Source of the DNA: Levilactobacillus yonginensis
GTDB taxonomy: Bacteria; Bacillota; Bacilli; Lactobacillales; Lactobacillaceae
Reading direction: 5' to 3'
Assembly: GCF_003946265.1 (NCBI RefSeq)
Contig: NZ_RHNO01000006.1
Span: 62,001 to 126,000, forward strand
DNA length: 64,000 nt
Position numbers and translations under genes: made by a program. Below, piece by piece: positions 52,124 to 60,316 of this stretch (the stretch's first letter is position 1; every line of letters begins with the position of its first letter). A model generated the notes under the pieces. That model ran no database searches, was not told the DNA's origin, and was given only the letters and a program-made list of their open reading frames with translations.

Positions 52124-53731
52124 TTGTTAATCACAGGAGTAATTATCGGTCTCTTGCTGATTGGGCTGGTGCTCGGCTACTTGGTGCGTCAGCATAAGCA
52201 CCGGCAGGAACTTCTGGCGGTACAGGCGCAAGCGCGGACAATTATTGCCCAAGCAACCAAAGAGGCCCAGCAGCGTGTGGAGAAGATTCGCACGGATAGT
52301 CGCCGGGAAACCTTGGCCTATCAGCAATCAGTTAAAGATGAATTGACCGAACAACAGAGTGACATTGCGGTGCGTGAACAACGCCGCAAGCAACGGGAAC
52401 AATTGATGAGCCAGGTCACGGTCCGTTTAGACGATCAGACAGCTATGTTGGATGAACGGTCACAAGCGAATCGTGAACAGCGTCAAGGGATTCATGTCTT
52501 ACGTGATCAAGCGGAAGAACTGAGTACGAAGCGGGATGAAACGTTAGCCGAACGGGCTGGCATGGATGCCCAGCAAGCCCAAGATACGGTGGTTCAGAGC
52601 ACTGAGTTTGCCTTGAAACGGGACCGCGATGTTGAGGTGAAAGCCTTAAACGATAACGCCGTGGCTAACGCTGAAAAGTGGGCTAAGGACGTCGTTTTGT
52701 CGGCGACCGAGAGCGGGCCACAAGACCTGCCTAAGGAACACTTGGAACACACGGTCACCGTACCTAATGGTGAGATTCGCAGTAAAATCATTGGTCGTGA
52801 GGGACAACATATTCGGTTACTTGAGACCTTGACCGGGACGGATTTAATTTTCGTGCCGGATGATAACTCGACGCTGTTTATCAGTACCCATGACCCCATT
52901 CGGCGAGAAGTGGCGCGCGTTGCTTTGACGAACTTGGTTGCCAGTCGGCGAATTTCAGCCAATCAGATTGAAACGCAGGTGGAAAACGCCCAGCGTGACG
53001 TGAACCACAGTTTGTGGGAAACGGGTGAGCAAACGGTGAGCCTGTTACACGTTGGTTGGATGCACCCCGATTTGATGAAACTGATTGGTCGGCTTAAGTA
53101 CCGGACCAGTTACGGGCAAAACGTGCTGTTGCATTCGATTGAAGTGGCCCAGTTAACGGGGGCCATGGCCGCTCGCTTAGGGTACAACACCCGACTCGCG
53201 CGGCGGGCCGGCTTACTCCATGACTTGGGGAAGGCCATCGACCATGAAGTTGAAGGCACCCACGTGGAAATTGGGACGGAATTTGCCCAGAAATATGGTG
53301 AAGATGCCGTGGTGATCAATGCCATTGCAGCGCACCATGGGGACATTGAAAAGACGTCGCCAATTTCTGATTTGGTGGCCGCAGCGGATGCAATTTCGGG
53401 TGCTCGTCCGGGTGCGCGGAGTGAATCCGTTGAAGACTACATCAACCGGTTACGGGCGCTTGAACAGATTGCCAATGAGCAAACGGGTGTCTCGGAAAGT
53501 TACGCCATTCAAGCGGGACGTGAACTGCGGATCATTGTTAAACCGCAAGAGTTGGATGATACAGCGGCGGCTAACTTAACCAAAGAAGTGGCCCAACAGG
53601 TCGAAGAAAAGTTGACGTATCCTGGTAAAATCAAGGTCACCACGATTCGGACGGCGACGGCGGTTGAGTACGTTGGCGATGAAAAGAAGAAAAAGAAGAA
53701 GAAAAAGAAAAAGGCGGCTAACGCGAGTTAA
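52124..53731 (+). CDS. RNase Y-like endoribonuclease, divergent, with poly-Lys tail
   Basis: 535 aa from TTG 52124, 9 nt after AAGGAG. Membrane span at residues 1-20, then ~170 residues of charged coiled coil. KH domain: GEIRSKIIGREGQHIRLLETLTG, where typical RNase Y has GREGRNIRAFE and an acidic IDDTP that here is LIFVPDD. HD domain: LLHSIEVAQLTG and RRAGLLHDLGKAID, HVEIG, so metal site intact. The C-terminus has ten consecutive Lys residues followed by AANAS. Probably a paralogue of the housekeeping enzyme that starts mRNA decay at the membrane (inference). Confidence 0.85.
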   Translation: MLITGVIIGLLLIGLVLGYLVRQHKHRQELLAVQAQARTIIAQATKEAQQRVEKIRTDSRRETLAYQQSVKDELTEQQSDIAVREQRRKQREQLMSQVTVRLDDQTAMLDERSQANREQRQGIHVLRDQAEELSTKRDETLAERAGMDAQQAQDTVVQSTEFALKRDRDVEVKALNDNAVANAEKWAKDVVLSATESGPQDLPKEHLEHTVTVPNGEIRSKIIGREGQHIRLLETLTGTDLIFVPDDNSTLFISTHDPIRREVARVALTNLVASRRISANQIETQVENAQRDVNHSLWETGEQTVSLLHVGWMHPDLMKLIGRLKYRTSYGQNVLLHSIEVAQLTGAMAARLGYNTRLARRAGLLHDLGKAIDHEVEGTHVEIGTEFAQKYGEDAVVINAIAAHHGDIEKTSPISDLVAAADAISGARPGARSESVEDYINRLRALEQIANEQTGVSESYAIQAGRELRIIVKPQELDDTAAANLTKEVAQQVEEKLTYPGKIKVTTIRTATAVEYVGDEKKKKKKKKKKAANAS

Positions 53732-53786
53732 ATCGTGCTAATTGGCGCGTAACCGCCGTTTTAGCTAGTTAAATTTAGCGATAGTC

Positions 53787-53818
53787 AGGGTTTGGGACAG
53801 AAGTCTCAGACCCTTTTT
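53787..53818 (+). terminator. Terminator of the RNase Y-like gene
   Basis: GGGTTTGGGAC pairs with GTCTCAGACCC, then five T. Confidence 0.87.
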
Positions 53819-53851
53819 GTCTTCTGAACGTAGATAGTCGACACGTGAGAC

Positions 53852-53889
53852 AAAAAAATGATGAACAGCCAGAAACGGTTGTTCATCAC
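53852..53889 (-). terminator. Terminator of the 53937 phosphatase
   Basis: Minus strand: TGATGAACA pairs with TGTTCATCA, followed by seven T. Confidence 0.87.
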
Positions 53890-53936
53890 AGATGAAATAT
53901 GTAGCCACAGAGTGTCCGTAGCAGGCATTATTACTT

Positions 53937-55514
53937 TTATGCGTGAGGGTCGTTGACCACACTGAAGTTATGGTTGGCGGTGGCATCAATGGTGGGATGT
54001 TCTTGCAGGTAGTCAGCGATAATTTCGCTCATGGCTCCCTGACTCTCAGCGATAATTTTATCGGCACTAAACATGGCGTAGTGGCCGCCACCAACTGCTC
54101 GGTATTGGTTTAAGGCAATGTGGAGTGGTTGGTCAGGGGTCACGGGTTTCCCGTGATAGGTCAGATGCTCGACTCGCTCGCCAAATGGTTTGGCAACGTT
54201 CAGCCGGTAATCGATACCTTCATACATATCGTAGTTGTATTGGCGTTTTTTAGGGTGAACGAAGGCGGGATTGACAGCAATCTGGCCATTCTTAACGGTG
54301 AAGTAGCGGGCACTGACTTCCAAGGCAGCCTTCAGGTCGGCTCCCGTAATTTTCAAAAGGGAGAGTCCGTTGGGATAAACGTAGTTAGTCATGATGTTCC
54401 GCATGGTGATGGGGTTTTCAAAACCACGGGCTTCATTGCTGAACAGCGCGGTCGCGGAAATGTCAGCTCCCATCGTGGCCATTTGAACTTTTTGAATAAA
54501 TTCGATGTATGGCGTCTCGTTGATTCGGGCATCGAAGGGATCGGTGAAGGTCATATCGCCCTGAATGTGGCCCAGTGGTTGATCGAGCCAATGAGTGACC
54601 TGGTTGTTGAGGTCGTGGGCTGCGGTCAAGACGTGCTCGTCTAAGGGGGCGTCCTTCGTGAGGACGAGGTCCGTTTGGTGTCCGGTCACTGAGAACCGGC
54701 CATCTTCGTTGCGGTTGAGGTCCAACGTGATTTTACCAATGGCTTGCCCCCGGAAACCGGGTTGCGTTGTTGGAATATCAAAGACGTCGGTAGCTAGCTG
54801 CCGATGTTGGTGTCCGGTGACTAACGCATCGATGCCGGGAATGGCCTCTAAGATGTGGTAGGCTTCGTTTTCGCCCACGTGAATGTCATTGGGCTCACCA
54901 GTCGTTAAATCGCGCTCAAAGCCGCCGTGGTAGCATACAATGACGACGTCGGCTTGTTCCCGGATAATGGGGACGTATTTCTTAGCAGCGATGAAGGCTG
55001 ACTCAAATTGAAGACCATCAATGTTGGTGGCCTTTTCCCATTTATAGACAGCTTGCGTTGTGAGGCCGAGTACCCCAATCTTAACGCCATCTTTTTCGAT
55101 GATCTTGTAGGGCTGCCCGTATTCAGGTTCCCCATTAGCATCTAAAATGTTGGCACAAAGAATCGTGCGTTTAGCATCTCGAATGGCGGCCTGTAAGTAC
55201 TTTTGGCCGTAGTTAAACTCATGATTGCCTAGAATGCCGCAGTCATAATCGACTTGATTGTAAATGTTCATTAGGGGTTGTGGGTCCCGTTCGGGTTTTA
55301 CCCGGGCAACGTAGTAAGCCAGGGGAGATCCCTCTAGAAAATCGCCGTTCTCAATGGTCACCACCGGGCCTTCTGACTTGGCGGCGACTTGCTCGCGGGC
55401 GATGACCGTGGCCGCACGGGCCAGGCCGAATCCCTGATTGCTTCCCTTTTTTACGTAGTTCGTGGGGAAGACGTACCCGTGGGTATCACTTGTCGATAAA
55501 ATTGTCAGCTTCAT
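53937..55514 (-). CDS. 5'-nucleotidase / 2',3'-cyclic phosphodiesterase-type metallophosphatase
   Basis: 525 aa from ATG 55514, 9 nt behind GGAGG. Metallophosphatase metal ligands: STSDTHGYVFP, ENGDFLEGSP, ILGNHEFNYG, VVIVCYHGGFERD and VTGHQHRQLA. The C-terminal nucleotidase domain has the GGHYAMFSA block. No signal peptide, so cytoplasmic, like B. subtilis YunD rather than secreted UshA. Own promoter with an operator palindrome and own terminator. Confidence 0.9.
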   Translation of the reverse strand: MKLTILSTSDTHGYVFPTNYVKKGSNQGFGLARAATVIAREQVAAKSEGPVVTIENGDFLEGSPLAYYVARVKPERDPQPLMNIYNQVDYDCGILGNHEFNYGQKYLQAAIRDAKRTILCANILDANGEPEYGQPYKIIEKDGVKIGVLGLTTQAVYKWEKATNIDGLQFESAFIAAKKYVPIIREQADVVIVCYHGGFERDLTTGEPNDIHVGENEAYHILEAIPGIDALVTGHQHRQLATDVFDIPTTQPGFRGQAIGKITLDLNRNEDGRFSVTGHQTDLVLTKDAPLDEHVLTAAHDLNNQVTHWLDQPLGHIQGDMTFTDPFDARINETPYIEFIQKVQMATMGADISATALFSNEARGFENPITMRNIMTNYVYPNGLSLLKITGADLKAALEVSARYFTVKNGQIAVNPAFVHPKKRQYNYDMYEGIDYRLNVAKPFGERVEHLTYHGKPVTPDQPLHIALNQYRAVGGGHYAMFSADKIIAESQGAMSEIIADYLQEHPTIDATANHNFSVVNDPHA

Positions 55515-55597
55515 TGATGTCACCCTCCAATTCGGTCGCTAGCTGGCCATGAAACCATAGCCGGCTGCTGGCGGACCGTTCGCGAAAAGACGCCAAA

Positions 55598-55615
55598 TCT
55601 TTAACGTGTTAAAGA
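55598..55615. promoter_or_regulatory. Operator palindrome at the phosphatase promoter
   Basis: TCTTTAAC-GT-GTTAAAGA, 8-bp perfect arms, lying directly downstream of the -10 of the minus-strand promoter, a repressor position. Confidence 0.65.
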
Positions 55616-55616
55616 A

Positions 55617-55645
55617 ATTATAAGCTAGTTTGGCATGAGTGTAAA
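55617..55645 (-). promoter_or_regulatory. Promoter of the 53937 phosphatase
   Basis: Minus strand TTTACA, 17 bp, TATAAT. Confidence 0.72.
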
Positions 55646-55755
55646 TTTACGATGGCAAAAAACGTTAAATTATGAGATTTTTTCTAACAAAACGGTGTAG
55701 GGGCGGGATGATTAACGCCCCGTTATGCTTATAATTTTTGGGGCGGTTAGAGTTC

Positions 55756-55942
55756 GCCTCCGGTTGCCAGGGGGGGCCTGCTGTGGGGACCGGAGAAAGC
55801 CATAGGGCGGTCTTTCTCCTCGACTTGAAGCCTTGACAAATACCGTCAAGGCTTCAAGCTCGCCCCACGACGTAGGCTGGCTTAGAAACGCCAACCAACG
55901 TCGTTGTCACAGCCGGCCCACCCCTGGCAACCTCCGGCTACA
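55756..55942 (-). repeat. Type-1 structured element, copy 9
   Basis: Minus strand: GCCAGGGGTGGGCCGGCTGTGAC closes with CCCCACAGCAGGCCCCCCCTGGC. Hairpin ACGACGTTGGTTGGCG with GCCAGCCTACGTCGT, then CTTGAAGCCTTGACGG with its complement, then GGAGAAAG/CTTTCTCC. Confidence 0.88.
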
Positions 55943-56243
55943 CTAGTTAAAAAAGATAAGCCGCGTGTTATCTCCCGTGGTTAGTGAAGTTGTGAGAATA
56001 AATGTAAGTTACTGAGTAGTGTTGTGTGTCTTTTTTGTTATTGGTCTAACTATGTATTGTAATCAAGGTTTAGCAGAAAGTAAGCAGAGTGGTGGGTTAC
56101 TGCGTTTAGTTTCTAAGTATGGATGCATGATGTTTTTAAGCATTGAGGCAGTTGTTTCGAACTATAAGCTAAGGAGATTGTGTTTAGGTGCATACGTTCC
56201 CATCAGCACATACCAGGTCGACCGTCGTTTTCTTTAAACCAAC

Positions 56244-56435
56244 GTAGCCGGAGGTTGTCAGGGTGGGTAGCGGCTGTGTCGGTGGCGTTAACTCGGTGGG
56301 TTGACCGAGTCTAGGCCACGGGACGAGCTTGAAGATTCGCGGGCTGTGCGAAGCTTCAAGTTGAGACGGAGGACCGTTTCACAGGCCGGAGTCGGTCCCC
56401 ACAGCAGCTGCCCACCCTGACGACCGGAGGCGGCC
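56244..56435 (+). repeat. Type-1 structured element, copy 10
   Basis: Best-folded copy: GTCAGGGTGGGTAGC..GCTGTG pairs with CACAGC..GCTGCCCACCCTGAC (about 20 bp). Hairpins GTGGCGTTAACTCGG/CCGAGTCTAGGCCAC, GAGCTTGAAG/CTTCAAGTTGAG and GGACCG/CGGTCC. Head-to-head with copy 9; between them only a 72-codon open frame without support. Confidence 0.9.
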
Positions 56436-56455
56436 AGCTGGAACAATTTTTAAGC

Positions 56456-56498
56456 AAAAAAAACGACGGCCAGACCTTGATTGTCTGCGTCGTCGTTA
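56456..56498 (-). terminator. Terminator of the antiporter gene
   Basis: Minus strand: AACGACG pairs with CGTCGTT, followed by eight T; 170 bp after the stop. Confidence 0.8.
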
Positions 56499-56668
56499 AA
56501 TGATAAAAACGTAAATCACGTTTGGAGTGGGTCGGTTGCCGTAACAGAGCCGCCCATTATTTTTTACTTTGGAGGAGTAAAATTGTAACTTATTCGTTTG
56601 ATTATTCGTAAGTTATGAGAACAGTTTAGCAAGAAATTGTGAAGAAAATGTGACGCATATCTTGCGTT

Positions 56669-58744
56669 TTAGTTAGCGTCCGCAATTTCTTGCATATACA
56701 GCATCTGATCGGTTGAGACTTGTTGATACAATTCATCTGCTAGCTCGGAGGACAGGACGTTTGCGCTCCGTTGTTGGCGAATATAGGTGTATTCGTATTG
56801 GAAGGCCTGGATGAACAGTTCGTTTTGCTGATCGCCGTTTTCCTGAGACTTGAAGCGCCGGTGACGGGCGTTGTAGTAGTTACGCACCACGTTGACCTCG
56901 GTTTGGTTGTCGATGTTGGCCTCGGCCGTCAAGAATTGAATGACGGTGTTGTAGATGTCAGCTTCAATTTTGAGGAAGTTTTCGCGGCGTTCCCGGTCGA
57001 TACGGTTATTACGGGATTGGCGGCCACGGGGCATCTTTTGTTCCTGGGCAATGCGTTGTTCAGCTAGCCGTTGTTGTTCCTCTGAGTGAGGCTGAGCAGC
57101 GAGACGTTCCCGCTGTTTGGCGATACGCTGATTACGGCGCCATCTGCGTGAGAAGCCGTGTTCCACCCGGTGCCAAACGAAGCGAATCCAGAGCGTCACG
57201 TTGACGAAAGGATTGTTACTGCTCATTTGGGACTTGAAGACTAAGATTCGGACGTAGCGGTTCGCAAAGCTAGCTGGAATCGTCCCATCGTCAGAGAGCC
57301 GTTGGACCGTTTCAACCTCAATTTGGGTGGCTTGATTCAGAATAACCTGCAATTTCTTACGGTCAGGACGCTGAGAAGTTACCTGGCTGTTTAGAATTTC
57401 GACGACTTCTTGGGTTTCTGCAGGATAGTCGGGATTTTCTTGTACTAGGCGTTCTGTGGCGTAGGCCACTAGCGAGCGGCGTTCCTTGAAGGCAGTGTCG
57501 GGGTCAACCGGCAAGGTCTTCTTGGGGAGGATGAATGGCAGAATTATCGTCGGTACTAGGAGACTCAAGATGATGACGATGGCGGCGACAAAAATCATCG
57601 TATTGCGGTACGGGAAGGCGTGACCGTTCAACGTTAGTGGGAGTGAAAAGGCCATAGCCAAAGTAATGGTTCCATGAACCCCGGAAAGGGCCCCAATTAC
57701 GGCATTTTGGCGGCGTTCTTTGGGCTCAGACTGAATCAATGCCCAATCCAAACGAATCCAGACGTAGCGCAGAGCTAACATCACGAGGTAAAGGATGATG
57801 GCCAGCAAAACGAATGCTGATAATGATTTCGTATGGTCCTGTTGAATATTTACCCAGACCGTTGGTAACGAGACACCTAAGAGCACAAACACGAACCCAT
57901 TTAGGATGCTCGTCAGAATACGCCAGGTCGACCGTGAAACCAGCTGTAACTCGGTACTAGACAGCCGTAGTTGGTTATTAGAAATACTGTAGATCAGCCC
58001 AGCGGCGACAACGGCCAAAATCCCCGAAAGTTCGAGATGTTCTGCTGCCAAATAGATGAGGAAGGGCACCATCACGTCGTAGGGAACGATGACGCTGGAA
58101 GAATCCTTCCCACTCTGGACCAGATAGACCCGGGCCCAGACGGCCACGATTCCCAGAATGAGGCCAATGAGGAGCCCGCCTAAGAAGACGACCAGGAAGT
58201 GTTTGATGCCCGCCCCAACGGAGAATTCTCCCGTGGTGAAGGCGGTTAGGGCCAGACTGAAGGCCACCAAACCGGAAGCATCGTTGAAGAGCGACTCACG
58301 CTCCAGCATACCCATGACGCGTTCGGGAACCGCCATGTTGCTGGTGATCGATGAGACGGCAACCGCGTCGGTGGGCGTTACAATGGCGGCCAGGGCAAAG
58401 GCTAAAGCCAGCGGAATGCCAACCAGCATCGCGTGGCTGACGTAGCCCATTAAGATGACGGTCAGGATGGCCAGGACCACGGCCATCGATAAGATGGATC
58501 CTAGGTTGCGCCGGAGTTCCTTAGCGTTGGCATTTTGGCCGTCATAGAACATAAGCGGCGCAATAATGATGAGCATGAATACTTCGGGCTCAAGAATAAA
58601 ATGATGGTACAGGGGGACCAGTGACAAGATGGCACCGGCAAAAATTTGGTAAAAGGCTTTTGGTATCAGTGGAAAATATGGATAAATCGTATTGGCCACA
58701 ATCGTTGCGAGAACCAGCAACACGATGGCATAAAAGATTTCCAA
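56669..58744 (-). CDS. Na+/H+ antiporter, CPA1 (NhaP) type
   Basis: 691 aa; TTG start at 58744 is 6 nt behind GGGAGGG. About twelve spans in residues 1-410, with the ion-site region FALAAIVTPTDAVAVSSI and ERESLFNDASGLVAFSLAL (ND pair) typical of CPA1 exchangers. The C-terminal ~280 residues are cytoplasmic, basic and coiled, as in longer NhaP-like proteins. Exports Na+ against H+ for pH and salt balance. A hairpin with U-tract precedes it at 58833. Confidence 0.92.
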   Translation of the reverse strand: MEIFYAIVLLVLATIVANTIYPYFPLIPKAFYQIFAGAILSLVPLYHHFILEPEVFMLIIIAPLMFYDGQNANAKELRRNLGSILSMAVVLAILTVILMGYVSHAMLVGIPLALAFALAAIVTPTDAVAVSSITSNMAVPERVMGMLERESLFNDASGLVAFSLALTAFTTGEFSVGAGIKHFLVVFLGGLLIGLILGIVAVWARVYLVQSGKDSSSVIVPYDVMVPFLIYLAAEHLELSGILAVVAAGLIYSISNNQLRLSSTELQLVSRSTWRILTSILNGFVFVLLGVSLPTVWVNIQQDHTKSLSAFVLLAIILYLVMLALRYVWIRLDWALIQSEPKERRQNAVIGALSGVHGTITLAMAFSLPLTLNGHAFPYRNTMIFVAAIVIILSLLVPTIILPFILPKKTLPVDPDTAFKERRSLVAYATERLVQENPDYPAETQEVVEILNSQVTSQRPDRKKLQVILNQATQIEVETVQRLSDDGTIPASFANRYVRILVFKSQMSSNNPFVNVTLWIRFVWHRVEHGFSRRWRRNQRIAKQRERLAAQPHSEEQQRLAEQRIAQEQKMPRGRQSRNNRIDRERRENFLKIEADIYNTVIQFLTAEANIDNQTEVNVVRNYYNARHRRFKSQENGDQQNELFIQAFQYEYTYIRQQRSANVLSSELADELYQQVSTDQMLYMQEIADAN

Positions 58745-58832
58745 GTGAATCCCTCCCAAGTGTGAGAATAATTGCTGTCCCCAATTTTACGCTAATGGCT
58801 GTCAAATTGGGGGAGAATCACTCGAAACTCTG

Positions 58833-58863
58833 AAAAAAAACAACCGGTTAAATATCCGGGTTG
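58833..58863 (-). terminator. Possible attenuator in the antiporter leader
   Basis: Minus strand: CAACCCGG pairs (one bulge) with CCGGTTG then eight T, about 90 nt upstream of the antiporter start and on its strand. A -10 like TATAAT lies at 58919-58924. The remaining 58925-59296 shows no gene. Confidence 0.5.
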
Positions 58864-59296
58864 GTTGGGAAGGTAGGTTAATCAAGATAGTGAGTTTTAG
58901 TCAATGAATATTAAAGCATTATATATGGATATTTATTCATTTTGGTAAAAAGGGAACGCCTGGAAGGGTCTGTGACAAACGTAAGAAAGTTATCAGCAGA
59001 TAATTGGTTCAGTTTAAAAACTTTGTGATAACGCAAAAGATTGCTACGTGAGACGTTTGCGTGACCAATCACAAACGAATTTATATTCGGATAACTGGTT
59101 GGTGATAACAACCAACTCACTAAAAAATGTTGCCTGTTATTTAGAAAGTTTCCAAAAAGGGTTGATTATTCATTCAGTTGTGATAACATATAAGTTGGTT
59201 CTACTAGATGGTTCAGCGAATTATTTGGGGGGAACCGAGCTAAGTCGTTTGTTTTTTTCTATCGTTACTCAATCCAACGATAAGGAAGTGCTGAAT

Positions 59297-59695
59297 ATGA
59301 TTAATTTGTACATTGCACCAAGTAGCGCATCCAGCCGGAAGGCACGAGCATGGCTTAAGGAACACGACATTGCGTTCAGAGAACGGAATATCAAGTCCAA
59401 GCCGTTGAATGCTTCCGAAGTCAAGCAGATTCTTCGCTTAACCGAAAACGGGAGTGAAGACATCATCTCTACCCGGTCAAATGTATTTAAGCAACTACAC
59501 GTTGACCTGGATAACTTATCAGTTAGTCAGTTGGTCGATCTAGTTGTGAAGTACCCTGACTTAATCAAGCGGCCAATCATCTTTGATGACAAGCGCTTGG
59601 AAGTCGGTTACAACGAAGAAGAAATTCGGCGGTTCTTGCCACGTGACGTGCGGACTGCAGAATTACACCACTTGGAATCACAACTGAGTTCATAA
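59297..59695 (+). CDS. Spx/ArsC-family regulator lacking the CXXC switch
   Basis: 132 aa; ATG at 59297 behind AAGGAAG. Aligns with Spx through RKARAWLKEHDIAF, ILRLTENGSEDIISTRS and DLVVKYPDLIKRPIIFDDKRLEVGYNEEEIRRFLPR, where Arg and the LGYN-like loop meet RNA polymerase alpha. The redox CXXC near residues 10-13 is replaced: PSSASSRKAR where Spx has PSCxxCRKAR. So it can bind polymerase but cannot form the disulfide; thiol sensing is presumably lost. Confidence 0.9.
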   Translation: MINLYIAPSSASSRKARAWLKEHDIAFRERNIKSKPLNASEVKQILRLTENGSEDIISTRSNVFKQLHVDLDNLSVSQLVDLVVKYPDLIKRPIIFDDKRLEVGYNEEEIRRFLPRDVRTAELHHLESQLSS

Positions 59696-59702
59696 CACGA
59701 AT

Positions 59703-59737
59703 CGATCAGTTCTCGGGGGAGTGCTGGTCGGTTTTTT
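59703..59737 (+). terminator. Terminator of the spx-like gene
   Basis: CGATCAG..CTGGTCG followed by six T. Confidence 0.7.
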
Positions 59738-59785
59738 ATTGAAATGATTATCAATGGTGTACAATCAATTTAAAAGGTAAAAGAA

Positions 59786-59817
59786 AGCGGTCGAGAATTC
59801 TCTCGACCGCTTTTTTA
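59786..59817. terminator. Second terminator between spx and the ATP-cone gene
   Basis: AGCGGTCGAGA pairs with TCTCGACCGCT, then six T on the plus strand; usable from both sides. Confidence 0.85.
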
Positions 59818-59846
59818 CGTATTAGCGTTAAGAACACATTCTGTGG

Positions 59847-60134
59847 TTAGACGCGTTGTTGCTTGCGATAATTTTGCGCCATATTGGCGTATCCTAATTG
59901 CTCTAAGGTCTCCGCAACCGTTGCATCGATCGTTCCCGTTGCGACCACATCAAAGCCCGCCAATTGGGCGACAATCAAGCTCTCAACTCGATGAACGACT
60001 GTTGGGTCGTTCGTGAGATCTGTTAGTGATTCGTGAATCTTCCGAGGGTCAAACGGACTGTGTTCTCCCGCAACGTTCTCCACGGTCAGACCGCCTGGGT
60101 GCATCGTGGTCTGTGATCTTCTTAAAACGTCCAT
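59847..60134 (-). CDS. Stand-alone ATP-cone domain protein
   Basis: 95 aa from ATG 60134, 9 nt behind AGGAGGG. TVENVAGEHSPFDPRKIHESL near residue 16 and the ending IDATVAETLEQLGYANMAQNYRK match the ATP-cone fold (PF03477-like), which binds ATP/dATP at the N-terminus of ribonucleotide reductases and NrdR. Here nothing else is attached and no reductase gene is near. It may be a regulator or decoy; the function is inference. Confidence 0.65.
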   Translation of the reverse strand: MDVLRRSQTTMHPGGLTVENVAGEHSPFDPRKIHESLTDLTNDPTVVHRVESLIVAQLAGFDVVATGTIDATVAETLEQLGYANMAQNYRKQQRV

Positions 60135-60316
60135 CGTCTCTAGCCCTCCTAGGTTTGCCGGACCTATCTCAATCATGATTTTAGTGGTCGGTAAAAATTC
60201 GTCTATCACTATGTTACGATGAATGACGCGAAATTACAACTAGATATGGTGTGGAAATTTGATGTTTTTCTACATATAGTAGCAAAACCACAGAGCGTGG
60301 TACACTGAATTTTACG

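Noticed and set aside
56019-56237. 72-codon frame between two head-to-head repeats
   Set aside because: GTG start without a ribosome site, no recognisable family, low-complexity composition; chance frame.
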